Source of the DNA: UBA668 sp041178405
GTDB taxonomy: Bacteria; Actinomycetota; Acidimicrobiia; Acidimicrobiales; Ilumatobacteraceae
Direction of reading: 5' to 3'
Assembly: GCA_041178405.1 (NCBI GenBank)
Contig: JBEGVK010000190.1
Location: 1-10,122 of the forward strand
Length of the DNA: 10,122 nucleotides
This document shows positions 1 through 8,770 of the stretch, in pieces (within the stretch, counting starts at the first letter, position 1; the number at the start of each line of letters is the position of its first letter). The notes under the pieces were generated by a model that worked only from the letters and a program-made list of their open reading frames with translations, searched no databases and was not told where the DNA came from. The position numbers and the translations under genes were made by a program.

Positions 1-13
1 GCTCTTCCGATCT
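1..13 (+). other. Illumina adapter remnant at contig edge
   Basis: The first 13 bases, GCTCTTCCGATCT, are identical to the 3' end shared by Illumina TruSeq/paired-end adapters. Genomic sequence starts at about base 14, where the reading frame gives D-E-G-A-I, a good fit to a methyltransferase motif. A 13-base exact match exactly at the edge is very unlikely by chance. The bases translate in frame as part of the adjacent truncated gene and should be trimmed. The last one or two bases could also be native by coincidence. Confidence 0.92.
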
Positions 14-370
14 GACGAGGGGGCGATCGCTGCATCGCGCGAGAACGCGGCGCGTGCAGGTGTCGGCGGCGATATCGAGTTTCGCCACGCGGCGATCAGC
101 GATGCGGTACCGCCGCCCGGAGGCCGCCTCGGCTGGGTGGTGTCGAACCCGCCCTATGGCGAGCGCATCTCGGGCGGCAGGTCGCTCGTGCCGCTGTATG
201 ACGCCGTTGGACGCGTGCTCGGCGAGCGCTTTGCGGGGTGGCAGTCGGCGCTGCTCGTGTCGTCGTCGGTGCCACTGCAGTCGACGGGCATCGTCTGGGC
301 GGATGCGCTGCACACCGCCAATGGGGGCATCCCCGTGCGGGTCGTCGTGGCAGGCCCGCTCGGCGGGTGA
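14..370 (+). CDS. RlmL/THUMP-type rRNA or tRNA N2-guanine methyltransferase, 3' fragment
   Basis: This is the C-terminal part (about 118 residues) of a class I SAM-dependent RNA methyltransferase; the N-terminus, including any THUMP domain, lies beyond the contig edge. The fragment opens with DEGAIAASRENAARAGV, which resembles the acidic SAM-binding segment of this family (usually D-x-D/A-x-A-I/V-x-x-A-x-x-N-A-x-x-A-G). About 30 residues later comes the catalytic motif SNPPYGERI. The NPPYG(E/V)R form is typical of RlmL/YcbY, Trm14 and related enzymes that methylate guanine N2 in rRNA or tRNA. The end is complete, with a TGA at 368-370. The fragment cannot show whether the target is 23S rRNA G2445 or a tRNA, so I give no gene symbol. 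The next gene, dusB, also modifies RNA. Confidence 0.8.
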   Translation, partial: DEGAIAASRENAARAGVGGDIEFRHAAISDAVPPPGGRLGWVVSNPPYGERISGGRSLVPLYDAVGRVLGERFAGWQSALLVSSSVPLQSTGIVWADALHTANGGIPVRVVVAGPLGG

Positions 371-408
371 TCGGCGACTCGGCGGCGCCCGGCGCCGCGG
401 GCCGCCGA
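371..408 (+). terminator. Candidate hairpin after the methyltransferase gene
   Basis: Directly after the stop codon, TCGGCG (371-376) can pair with CGCCGA (403-408). Inside that, GCGGCG (382-387) pairs with CGCCGC (393-398) around a five-base loop. No T-run follows, which is common in high-GC actinobacteria. The 155 bases from 371 to 525 hold no other gene that I can support and no convincing promoter; TACCGT at 487-492 fits a loose -10 (TAnnnT) but has no good -35. Confidence 0.4.
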
Positions 409-525
409 CCATGTGCCACGTGGTGCTCGCAGTCGGGTTAGCTGCCGGGGCGACTGACTGCGGTGGGTGACGGTGTCTGGCGCCGGTACCGTGCCGTCGT
501 GGCCGCACCGCGCGATCTGTCAGCG

Positions 526-1698
526 ATGTCCGAGACCGGCGCTCCAGGTGCATGGGTGGCAATCCACCGACTGCCGCTGCGCCTCGGTTCGTTCGAGCCG
601 GTGGCGCCGGTGGTGCTGGCGCCGATGGCGGGCGTCACGAATGCGCCGTTCAGGGCGATGTGCCGCAGGTTCGCACCTGGTCTCGTCTACGTGAACGAGA
701 TGGTGATGTCCGCCGCCGTCGTCAACCGGAATGCGAAGACCGAGCGGATGATGACATTCGGGCCCGACGAGCAGCCGAGGTCGCTGCAGGTGTACGGCAG
801 CGACCCGTTCCAGGTGGGTGAGGCAGTGCGCATGCTGTGCGCTGAGGGCCGAGTCGACCATGTCGACATGAACTTCGGGTGCCCGGCGGCGAAGGTGACG
901 CGCAAGGGAGGTGGGGCTGCGGTGCCGGCAAAGCCCAACCTCCTGCGGGCCATCGTGCGCGAGGCCGTGCGTGCCGCTGAGCCATATCGAGTACCGGTGA
1001 CCATCAAGTTCCGCAAGGGACTGTTCGACGGCCTGCTGACGCACGTGGCCACCGGCCGCATCGCCGAGGACGAGGGCGTTGCGGCGATCGCGTTGCACGC
1101 CCGCACGGCCGAGCAGCACTATGCGGGCACTGCCGACTGGGAGGCCATCGGCGAGCTGAAGGCGGCGGTGTCAGGCATTCCCGTGCTCGGCAACGGCGAT
1201 GTGTGGGAGGCGTCCGACGCAGTCCGGATGATGCGCGAGACGGGGTGCGACGGCGTGGTGGTCGGCCGCGGCTGCCTCGGCCGGCCGTGGCTGTTCCGCG
1301 ATCTCGTCGACGCGCTCGCCGGCCGGCCGGTTCGCCCGTCGCCGCTGCTCGGCGAGGTGGCCTCGGTGATGCGCGACCATGCGGTCCTGCTGGTCGGTCA
1401 CCTCGGCGAGGACCACGCGATGCGCGACTTCCGAAAGCACACGTCGTGGTACCTCACCGGCTATCCCGTGGGAGGCGCAACGCGCAGCCGGTTCGGCATG
1501 GTCGCGAGCCTCGGTGAACTCGACGATCTCGTTGCCGGACTCGACCCGTTGCTTGAGATCGTGCCGGGTGGCGAGCGCATCCGACGCGGCCACACCAACG
1601 GCCCGATCCGAGTGGCGCTCCCCGATGGCTACCTCGACCGACTCGACGACCTCACCGTGCCCGACGATGATGCCGTGATGGCCGTCTCCGGCGGATGA
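526..1698 (+). CDS. dusB: tRNA-dihydrouridine synthase, DusB family
   Basis: This is a flavin-dependent enzyme that reduces uridine to dihydrouridine in the D-loop of tRNA in the cytoplasm. From the ATG at 526 it has 390 residues. The FMN-barrel start VVLAPMAGVTNAPFR is at about 29-43. The catalytic cysteine is C119 in DMNFGCPAAKV, followed by the RKGGGAA loop. VTIKFRKG is at about 158-165, HARTAEQHYAG follows, then the phosphate-binding GNGDV and GVVVGRGCLGRPW. An actinobacterial C-terminal helical extension begins near HTSWYLTGYP. The length is close to the mycobacterial NifR3-like protein. An in-frame GTG at 463 would add 21 low-complexity residues. Neither start has a clear Shine-Dalgarno sequence, and 526 fits the family length better. 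The stop overlaps the maf start (ATGA at 1695-1698), so the two genes are probably translationally coupled. Confidence 0.93.
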   Translation: MSETGAPGAWVAIHRLPLRLGSFEPVAPVVLAPMAGVTNAPFRAMCRRFAPGLVYVNEMVMSAAVVNRNAKTERMMTFGPDEQPRSLQVYGSDPFQVGEAVRMLCAEGRVDHVDMNFGCPAAKVTRKGGGAAVPAKPNLLRAIVREAVRAAEPYRVPVTIKFRKGLFDGLLTHVATGRIAEDEGVAAIALHARTAEQHYAGTADWEAIGELKAAVSGIPVLGNGDVWEASDAVRMMRETGCDGVVVGRGCLGRPWLFRDLVDALAGRPVRPSPLLGEVASVMRDHAVLLVGHLGEDHAMRDFRKHTSWYLTGYPVGGATRSRFGMVASLGELDDLVAGLDPLLEIVPGGERIRRGHTNGPIRVALPDGYLDRLDDLTVPDDDAVMAVSGG

Positions 1699-2321
1699 TG
1701 CAGGGGCGGCTCTACCTCGCCTCGTCGTCGCCGCGGCGACTCGACCTGCTTCGTTCGATCGGGCTCGAACCCGAGGTGGTCTCGCCGGACATCGACGAGT
1801 CGCCGCTCGAGGGCGAGATGCCGCGAGAGCACGTGGCCCGGCTGGCGGCGGCGAAGTTGCACGCCGTGGTCGGCCGAGGCGAGCAGCGAACGGGATGGTC
1901 GCAGTGGGCCGCCCCGGCCGACGGCACGGTGATCGCTGCCGACACGACGGTCGACCTCGATGGCCGGATTCTCGGCAAGCCGGCCGATGCCGACGATGCG
2001 GTGCGGATGCTGCGCTCGCTCAGCGGCAGGCGCCACGAGGTGCACACGGCGGTGGCGGTGTGGGTTGGCGGGACGTCGACGCTCGAGGTGGTGACCAGTG
2101 GCGTGGTCTTCCGCAGGCTCGATCCGTTCGAGATCGAGCGCTATGCGGCCTCGGGCGAGCCGCTCGACAAGGCGGGGGCCTACGCCCTGCAGGGGGGCGG
2201 CGGGCGGTTCGTGCAGGCGGTCGAGGGCAGTCGCAGCAACGTCATCGGCCTGCCGCTCGGGGCCGTGGCCCGCCTGCTCGGCCTGCCGGCCCCCGTCGGG
2301 GAGCCGGGCGACCTCGGTTAG
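1695..2321 (+). CDS. maf: Maf/YhdE-type nucleoside triphosphate pyrophosphatase
   Basis: This is a Maf-family house-cleaning enzyme of 208 residues that hydrolyses non-canonical or excess nucleoside triphosphates to monophosphate and pyrophosphate. Visible motifs are the N-terminal LYLASSSPRRLDLL, DIDES, LAAAK, the catalytic-Asp segment AADTTVDLDGRILGKP, LSGRRHEVHTAV, EPLDKAGAYALQGGGG and the C-terminal SNVIGLPL. The subfamily-diagnostic positions read SPR-R, the K of LAAAK, and LQG. This matches E. coli YhdE (dTTP/UTP preference) rather than YceF, which has SPW and SEG; the substrate preference is inferred from that. The gene starts inside the dusB stop (ATG at 1695, with a second ATG at 1698 also possible). 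Its TAG stop (2319-2321) lies inside the left arm of the first CIRCE operator, so reading through maf crosses the groESL control region. Confidence 0.93.
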   Translation: MMQGRLYLASSSPRRLDLLRSIGLEPEVVSPDIDESPLEGEMPREHVARLAAAKLHAVVGRGEQRTGWSQWAAPADGTVIAADTTVDLDGRILGKPADADDAVRMLRSLSGRRHEVHTAVAVWVGGTSTLEVVTSGVVFRRLDPFEIERYAASGEPLDKAGAYALQGGGGRFVQAVEGSRSNVIGLPLGAVARLLGLPAPVGEPGDLG

Positions 2322-2344
2322 CACTCGCCGCCTCCGGTTGCTAA
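2318..2344 (+). promoter_or_regulatory. CIRCE operator 1 (HrcA site), overlapping the maf stop
   Basis: TTAGCACTC (2318-2326), nine bases, then GGTTGCTAA (2336-2344). The consensus is TTAGCACTC-N9-GAGTGCTAA; the left arm is perfect and the right arm matches at 7 of 9 positions. The spacing is exact. The left arm contains the maf TAG stop codon, and the right arm contains the likely groES -35. This site is less perfect than the second operator and may be a lower-affinity site. Confidence 0.8.
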
Positions 2345-2367
2345 CAGGCAGGGTCGCCGCGTAGTCT
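2338..2367 (+). promoter_or_regulatory. groES promoter, sigma70-like
   Basis: TTGCTA (2338-2343) and TAGTCT (2362-2367) are 18 bp apart and fit an actinobacterial TTGnnn/TAnnnT vegetative promoter. The -35 overlaps the right arm of CIRCE 1. The last base of the -10 is the first base of CIRCE 2, so transcription would begin at about 2374, inside CIRCE 2. HrcA bound at either site would block RNA polymerase. The promoter call rests on motif and geometry only. Confidence 0.6.
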
Positions 2368-2393
2368 TGGCACTCGCAACGGGGGAGTGCTAA
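2367..2393 (+). promoter_or_regulatory. CIRCE operator 2 (HrcA site) upstream of groES
   Basis: TTGGCACTC (2367-2375), nine bases, then GAGTGCTAA (2385-2393). This matches the CIRCE consensus at 17 of 18 arm positions with the canonical nine-base spacer. In Gram-positive bacteria CIRCE binds HrcA, which represses groESL until heat or unfolded protein titrates GroEL away from HrcA. The hrcA gene is not in this window. Confidence 0.93.
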
Positions 2394-2428
2394 CCCCCGT
2401 CCCAACCAGTACACGTGCATTCGCCAAT

Positions 2429-2433
2429 GGAGG
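2429..2433 (+). promoter_or_regulatory. groES ribosome binding site
   Basis: GGAGG ends eight bases before the ATG at 2442. This decides the start: the upstream in-frame GTG at 2415 would add nine residues not seen in GroES and would place this site inside the gene. Confidence 0.75.
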
Positions 2434-2441
2434 CCCGCACC

Positions 2442-2735
2442 ATGAACCTGAAGCCCCTCGATGACCGCATCGTCGTGAAGCCCGCCGAGGCCGAGCAGAC
2501 CACTGCCTCGGGCCTGGTGATCCCCGACACGGCCAAGGAAAAGCCCCAGCAGGGCGAGGTCCTCGCCGTCGGACCGGGCCGCTGGAGCGACGACAAGGGC
2601 ACCCACAGCCCGCTCGACGTCAAGGTCGGCGACACCGTGCTGTACAGCAAGTACGGCGGCACCGAAGTGAGCGTCGACGGCAAGGATCTGCTCATCCTCA
2701 CCAGCCGCGACGTACTCGCGATCGTCAGCAAGTGA
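2442..2735 (+). CDS. groES: Co-chaperonin GroES (Hsp10)
   Basis: This is the 97-residue lid of the cytosolic chaperonin; the heptamer caps GroEL and closes the folding chamber. It begins MNLKPLDDRIVVKP, the usual GroES N-terminus. The mobile loop that contacts GroEL follows (EAEQTTASGLVIPDTAKEKP). Next come GEVLAVGPG, VKVGDTVLYSKYGGTEV and a final DLLILTSRDVLAIV strand. All typical positions are present and the length is normal. It is expressed from the CIRCE-controlled promoter just upstream, with groEL 14 bases downstream as a bicistronic heat-shock operon. Confidence 0.98.
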   Translation: MNLKPLDDRIVVKPAEAEQTTASGLVIPDTAKEKPQQGEVLAVGPGRWSDDKGTHSPLDVKVGDTVLYSKYGGTEVSVDGKDLLILTSRDVLAIVSK

Positions 2736-2749
2736 GCCACTGAACCACC

Positions 2750-4378
<1,629 letters not shown>

Positions 4379-4418
4379 CGGGTCCGCCTGTCATCGCCTG
4401 ACGTCAGCACACGACGCG

Positions 4419-4454
4419 AACGGGCCGCCTGCGCAGCAGCGCAGGCGGCCCGTT
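4419..4454 (+). terminator. Perfect 16-bp hairpin after groEL
   Basis: Bases 4419-4434 (AACGGGCCGCCTGCGC) are the exact reverse complement of 4439-4454, with an AGCA loop. The hairpin is 40 bases past the groEL stop, between convergent operons. It ends in TT but has no long T-run. It is likely an intrinsic or hairpin-assisted terminator, and because it is symmetric it could act on both strands. Confidence 0.8.
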
Positions 4455-4470
4455 GCATTCACGCTCGAAT

Positions 4471-4489
4471 CGCCGCACCGTGTGCGGCG
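4471..4489 (-). terminator. Hairpin after the REC-EAL gene
   Basis: CGCCGCA (4471-4477) and TGCGGCG (4483-4489) form a perfect 7-bp stem with a five-base loop. It lies three bases beyond the end of the minus-strand REC-EAL gene. No U-run follows on the minus strand. Together with the stronger hairpin at 4419-4454 it would stop transcription of the signalling operon before it runs antisense into groEL. Confidence 0.5.
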
Positions 4490-4492
4490 CCG

Positions 4493-5725
4493 TCACCACG
4501 TCGTGCCGGCGGCCTTCACCATCCACGACGCAACGAGGACGCCAAACGCCTCCGGTCGCACCGGCTTGCCGACGTACCAGCCCTGCACGAGATCGCAGCC
4601 GGCCTCCTTGCAGAGAGCGAGTTCCTCGATCGTCTCGATGCCCTCGGCCACGACGCGCAGGTCCATCGCCGCAGCGAGGTCGCAGGCGGCTCGGAACATA
4701 TTGGCCGTCCGCTCGAGGTCGTTCTGGTCGGCATCGGCAAATCGCCGGTCGGCTTTCAGGATGGTGAACGGGTACTCGCGCAGGCGGGCGAGCGTCGACG
4801 TGCCGGAGCCGAAATCGTCCATCGCCAGGCCGAAGCCCTTCAGCCGCAGTCGGATCAGCACGTCGAGCGCATCGGCGAGTCGGTCGACCTCGGCAGTCTC
4901 GGTGATCTCGAGCGTCCACCGTGCCGGCGGTGCGGCAGCACCGAGGATCTCGGCTGCCCTCTCGGGCAGGGTGAGATCGGCGAGGTCGCGCACGGAGACG
5001 TTCAGCGACACGGTGGGCAGCACGGCGAGGGCGGCCACCTGGGCCCGATCGCGTGCGGCCCGACGCAGCACTCCCTCGAGCAGTCGGCCGCTGTGGCCGG
5101 CGTCCTCGATCGCTGGCACGAACAGTTCTGGTGACACTCGCTCGAGGACGGGGTGGTCGAGCCTGACGAGTGCCTCTGCGCCGACCACCTCGCCGCTGGC
5201 GATGTCCATGATCGGCTGGTACACGAGGTGGAGCATGTCGCCGTCGATTGCCTCGAGGGCGGCGGCGGCGAGTCGCCGGCGCTCGGCGGCAGCATCGTCG
5301 GCAGGGTTGGATGCTGCGCCGCCGGCGCCGGCCACGAGGGTGCTGCGCTCGCGGAGCACGTTCTCGATCTCGGCGATGTTGGCCGACTTGGCGCACGCTG
5401 CGACCACGTTGAACCCGCTGAGCTCGGCGACGCGGCGGGCACCGTTGATGACCGACTGGTCGGCGCCGGTGAGCAGCACGAGATTGGCCCCCGCCTGCTC
5501 CTCTGCGAGTGAGCGCATCACTGTCATCCCGTCGGTCTCGCCGAGCGACAGGTCGAGGAGGATGAGATCGTGGCGGGCCTTGATGGTGCGCTCGATCTCG
5601 GCAAGGGTCGACGCGGTCTCAGTGTCGTAGCCGAACCCGCCGGCGATGACCGCCAGCATCTCGCAGATCGCCGGGTCGTCGTCGATGACGAGCAGCTTCG
5701 GCTTGGTGCCCTGTGTGTCTGTCAT
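4493..5725 (-). CDS. REC-EAL response regulator, predicted c-di-GMP phosphodiesterase
   Basis: This is a 410-residue soluble two-domain protein. The N-terminal receiver (about 8-125) has the acidic triad D15-D17 (VIDDDP), the phospho-acceptor D58 (LILLDLS), T86 (VLLTGAD) and K113. After an Ala-rich linker comes an EAL domain (about 160-398). It carries YQPI at 169-172, E184 in AEALVR, N242 in LNVS, E273 in EITE, D303 and D304 in MDDFGSG, K324 in LKADR, E361 in VAEGIET and Q381 in QGWY. These match the metal ligands and catalytic residues of active EAL phosphodiesterases, so cleavage of c-di-GMP to pGpG is predicted. There is no GGDEF domain. The gene starts 13 bases after the hybrid kinase gene, so D58 is a likely phosphorylation target of that kinase. 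One oddity is that the common KID motif reads KAD. Confidence 0.92.
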   Translation of the reverse strand: MTDTQGTKPKLLVIDDDPAICEMLAVIAGGFGYDTETASTLAEIERTIKARHDLILLDLSLGETDGMTVMRSLAEEQAGANLVLLTGADQSVINGARRVAELSGFNVVAACAKSANIAEIENVLRERSTLVAGAGGAASNPADDAAAERRRLAAAALEAIDGDMLHLVYQPIMDIASGEVVGAEALVRLDHPVLERVSPELFVPAIEDAGHSGRLLEGVLRRAARDRAQVAALAVLPTVSLNVSVRDLADLTLPERAAEILGAAAPPARWTLEITETAEVDRLADALDVLIRLRLKGFGLAMDDFGSGTSTLARLREYPFTILKADRRFADADQNDLERTANMFRAACDLAAAMDLRVVAEGIETIEELALCKEAGCDLVQGWYVGKPVRPEAFGVLVASWMVKAAGTTW

Positions 5726-5738
5726 TGCTGTGCGTCCG

Positions 5739-8669
5739 TCATTGCGCGGTGGTCCCGTCGGATTCCTTGATGCCCACGTGCTGAGAAAGTACCCGGATGA
5801 GGTCGTCTCGGGTGAACGGCTTGGCGAGCACGGCGACGCCGGCCGCCTGGAGTGCCTTGATGCGGTCGCTGAATCCGGTCATGAAGATCACCACGAGCGA
5901 CGGGTAGCGCTCGACCAGCTCGCGGGCGACATCGAGGCCGTCCATGTCGGCGCGGAGGTTGGCGTCCGAGACCACCAACTGCGGGCCGAACTCGTCGGCC
6001 GCGGTGAGTGCCTCCTCGGGCGTGTTCGCCGTGCGGGTGGACAGGCCGAGGTCGCCGAGCCACGCAGCGACGAGATCGGCGAGCGCCGGCTCGTCGTCGA
6101 TCACGAGCACCCGCCGCACCGACCACTCGGTTGACGCTGGCCCAGTGGGCTCGGCGACATGGGTGCTGAAGGCCGGCGGCAGGAAGATCGACACCGTCGT
6201 GCCGACACCCTCGGTGCTGTCGATGGTGGCCCATCCGCCGCTCTGCTGGGCGAACGAGTACACGGTGGCGAGGCCGAGCCCGGTTCCGGACCCGACCTGC
6301 TTGGTGGTGAAGAACGGCTCGAAGGCGCGAGCAGCGACATCGGGGCTCATGCCCTTGCCGGTGTCGGTGACGGCGATCGACACCATCTCGCGAAGCGTCC
6401 CGTCGGATGCTGCGGTCTCGCCGCGGCGCACGCGGATGGTGATCGAGCCCTTGGCTGTCATCGCATCGCGCGCGTTGAAGACGATGTTCAGCAGACCGCT
6501 CGACAGCCGGCCGGGGTCGACGACGACGTCGAGACCGTCGCCCTCGACATCGACAGCGAGGTCGTGGGCGCCGTGGATGGCCTGGTCGATGAGCGGCTGC
6601 AGGTCGGCGAGGAACTGGCGCATGTTGATGGCCGATGCCTCGAGCGGCTGGCTGCGGGCGAACGAGAGCAGCGACTTCGCGACCGTGGCGCCGCGCTCGA
6701 CAGCCTCGACCGCCTTGCCGACGAAGTTGCTCGCCTGGGCGTCGCCCGCAACGATCGGCTGGCGCTCGAGCATCTGCAGGTAGCCGAGCGTGATGAAGAG
6801 GAGGTTGTTGAAGTCGTGCGCGAGGCTGCCGGCGAGCACGCCGATCGCCTCCATGCGCTCGGACTGGGCGGTGCGCATTGCCCGGTCGCGCTGGTCGGTG
6901 ATGTCGACGCATTGCAGGTACACCAGTCGGGGGTCGGGCAGCGGTCGCACGTCGACTTGGAAGATGCGCATCGAGTTGTCGGACTCGTCGGGATCGGTCC
7001 AGTGATGCGTCAGCACGCTGTCCTCGCCGGCTCGGGCGCGCTCGAGCATGGCGAGCACCTCGTGGCGGGTGTCGTCGTCGGCTGCCCAGATCTCGGAGTC
7101 GGCGACGAGCGCCCCGGCGGGAACTCCGTGCTCGTCGTTGTTGGCCATCACGACTCGGTCGTTGGCATCGACGACGGCGGTCCATCCCGGCGATCCCTGG
7201 AGGGCAGCAGCGAGCAGGGCCTCGCGGCGCCGGCGCTCGCGTTCGCGGGCGAAGGCCTGGTCGGCTCCTCCCAGGATGAGTCCGACCAACAGGAGTCCGC
7301 CGATGCCCTCGAGCCCGAGCAGCAGCCTCCGATAGTTGGGCGGCGTGCCGAACGCCTCGCCCGGCTGCGCGGTGAGCGTGAACTCGACATCGCCGATCGT
7401 GATCGTGGTGACGTCGAGGATGGCGCGCTGATCGGTGATCTCGTCGACGGGTGCCGGGTCGGCACCGGCGTCAGCCGGGTCGCTGTCCCAGACTCGTCGC
7501 AGGACCCCGCCGTCGAGCGTGTAGAGGTCGATCCGGGCATCGCCCTGGGCGACGATCGTCGGGGTGATGGCGGTCTCGAGGATCGAGTTCAGGCTGAGCG
7601 TGTAGGCGAGGACTCGGGGTGCGCCCGACGCATCTGGGAACAGCGGCACCACGTACACGAAGGACGGCTCCGTCGCCCCGTCGATCGTCGGCAGTTCGAG
7701 GAGGCCGAGGTACTCGGACACTCCGAAGGCGATGCTGCTCTCGATGAGGTCGGCGTCGCGCTCGGCGAGCCAGTCGCCGAGCGCTGCGTCGTAGGTGTCG
7801 CCCGTCTCGGACAGCGCGGCCGTGATGATCGCCTCACCGCCGCTGTCGAACTCGACGAGCTGCATGCCACGCACTGACGCCTGCCCCAGCAGGGTGGCCT
7901 GCAGCGACTGGCCGAAGTTCGCTGCGTCGAGGTCGGGCGTGCTCGTCGCCTTGTTGTTCACGGCGTTGAGGTCGTCGGTGATCCCCTGCAGCAAGCCCAC
8001 CGAGACGGTTTCGTTGGTGATGCGCAGCAGGCTCTCGTCGCGGTCGTCCCAGTAGCCGAAGGTGAAGAGCACCGATGCCGACGTGGCGGCAGGCGTCATC
8101 GAGGTGCTGAGCAGTGGCCCGCTGACGCGTCTCGCCTGGAGCAGCGACGCAGCCGCGGCGCCGAGGAAGATGCCGATGGCGATGTGGAGGCCGTGCTCTA
8201 TCCAGCGATCGTGGTCTGAAGTGAGCAGGTGCTCGATGCCGGCAGCAGCGAAGGCGATGACGGCAAGTGCCGTCAGCCGTACGCCGAGCCAGCTGGGCCG
8301 GTCGTCGCGGTGGGGGCGTCGGTGGAAGACCGGCATGGCGAGCGCAGCGCAGCCGAGGGTGGCCACGAGTTGGCCGAGCGATCCGGTGGTGGCCAGGTTG
8401 CCGGCAATGACGCCGACAGCAGCGCCTGCGATGGCGCTGGCGTTGACTGGCCACAGCGCCACGGCGACGATCGCCACGGCGGTCTCGAGTCGCAGCCAGT
8501 CGGGGGCGAATGATGCAAGGAACGCAAGGACGACGAATGCCGTCGCAGTGAGCGTCGGGTGTGACCACTCCGGGAGCCGCCGGTGGCGGGCGGCGACGTC
8601 GATGACGCTGTCGTGCAGCGCTGCGTCGCCGAGCCGCTCGGTGTCGATGGTGACGCTGGAGCGGTCCAT
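5739..8669 (-). CDS. Membrane hybrid sensor histidine kinase with C-terminal receiver
   Basis: This 976-residue kinase has about five or six predicted membrane segments at roughly 38-206. A large extracytoplasmic region (about 208-448) is CHASE-like in layout, then a last membrane helix (449-467). A basic/coiled linker and PAS-like segment (about 483-592) end in VDITDQRDR. The HisKA motif SLAHDFNN puts the phospho-histidine at H618. The HATPase has the N-box NIVFNARDAM (about 728-737), DTGKGM, FEPFFTTK and GSGTGLGLATVYSF. A receiver (about 852-965) has IDDEP, acceptor D902 (VVSDANL), T931 and K950 (AKPF). All catalytic boxes look intact. The HDFNN plus TGLGL form resembles the NtrB-like HPK4 group. 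I chose the ATG at 8669; the frame stays open to 9284, but that would overlap the secreted-protein gene on the same strand. No clear Shine-Dalgarno is visible. The MASE1/CHASE-like assignment is inferred from layout, and the ligand is unknown. Confidence 0.9.
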   Translation of the reverse strand: MDRSSVTIDTERLGDAALHDSVIDVAARHRRLPEWSHPTLTATAFVVLAFLASFAPDWLRLETAVAIVAVALWPVNASAIAGAAVGVIAGNLATTGSLGQLVATLGCAALAMPVFHRRPHRDDRPSWLGVRLTALAVIAFAAAGIEHLLTSDHDRWIEHGLHIAIGIFLGAAAASLLQARRVSGPLLSTSMTPAATSASVLFTFGYWDDRDESLLRITNETVSVGLLQGITDDLNAVNNKATSTPDLDAANFGQSLQATLLGQASVRGMQLVEFDSGGEAIITAALSETGDTYDAALGDWLAERDADLIESSIAFGVSEYLGLLELPTIDGATEPSFVYVVPLFPDASGAPRVLAYTLSLNSILETAITPTIVAQGDARIDLYTLDGGVLRRVWDSDPADAGADPAPVDEITDQRAILDVTTITIGDVEFTLTAQPGEAFGTPPNYRRLLLGLEGIGGLLLVGLILGGADQAFARERERRRREALLAAALQGSPGWTAVVDANDRVVMANNDEHGVPAGALVADSEIWAADDDTRHEVLAMLERARAGEDSVLTHHWTDPDESDNSMRIFQVDVRPLPDPRLVYLQCVDITDQRDRAMRTAQSERMEAIGVLAGSLAHDFNNLLFITLGYLQMLERQPIVAGDAQASNFVGKAVEAVERGATVAKSLLSFARSQPLEASAINMRQFLADLQPLIDQAIHGAHDLAVDVEGDGLDVVVDPGRLSSGLLNIVFNARDAMTAKGSITIRVRRGETAASDGTLREMVSIAVTDTGKGMSPDVAARAFEPFFTTKQVGSGTGLGLATVYSFAQQSGGWATIDSTEGVGTTVSIFLPPAFSTHVAEPTGPASTEWSVRRVLVIDDEPALADLVAAWLGDLGLSTRTANTPEEALTAADEFGPQLVVSDANLRADMDGLDVARELVERYPSLVVIFMTGFSDRIKALQAAGVAVLAKPFTRDDLIRVLSQHVGIKESDGTTAQ

Positions 8670-8721
8670 GGCGAACCGAGCGTACTCAGCCGCATCGGCG
8701 TCTGCTGGCCGCCGTCGTGAC

Positions 8722-8749
8722 GCCGCCCGGCCCCGCATGGCCGGGCGGC
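8722..8749 (-). terminator. Perfect 11-bp hairpin between secreted-protein and kinase genes
   Basis: GCCGCCCGGCC (8722-8732) is the exact reverse complement of 8739-8749, with a six-base loop. On the minus strand it begins 21 bases after the stop of the upstream secreted-protein gene and ends 52 bases before the kinase ATG. It has no U-run. It could end most transcripts of the secreted-protein gene while letting some pass into the kinase gene, or fully separate the two units. Confidence 0.6.
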
Positions 8750-8770
8750 ACCACTGACGGGGGAGATTGC

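Noticed and set aside
54..470. Open frames overlapping the methyltransferase fragment (138 codons plus and 107 codons minus).
   Set aside because: Both are Arg/Ser/Cys-rich out-of-frame translations, and the frame containing SNPPYGERI is the real one.
463..525. A GTG start at 463 for dusB.
   Set aside because: It adds 21 residues that do not resemble the family N-terminus, and the ATG at 526 gives the usual actinobacterial length. Neither start has a clear Shine-Dalgarno.
4482..5630. Plus-strand open frame of 382 codons opposite the REC-EAL gene.
   Set aside because: The translation is Ser/Arg/Ala-rich with no domains, while the opposite strand encodes complete REC and EAL motifs.
6159..7877. 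Plus-strand open frame of 572 codons opposite the hybrid kinase.
   Set aside because: The composition is that of a reverse-strand shadow, and the kinase boxes on the minus strand are intact throughout.
8670..8738. Alternative kinase start at the ATG at 8738.
   Set aside because: It lies in the loop of the perfect hairpin 8722-8749 and adds an Arg/Ala-rich stretch without support. Not fully excluded.
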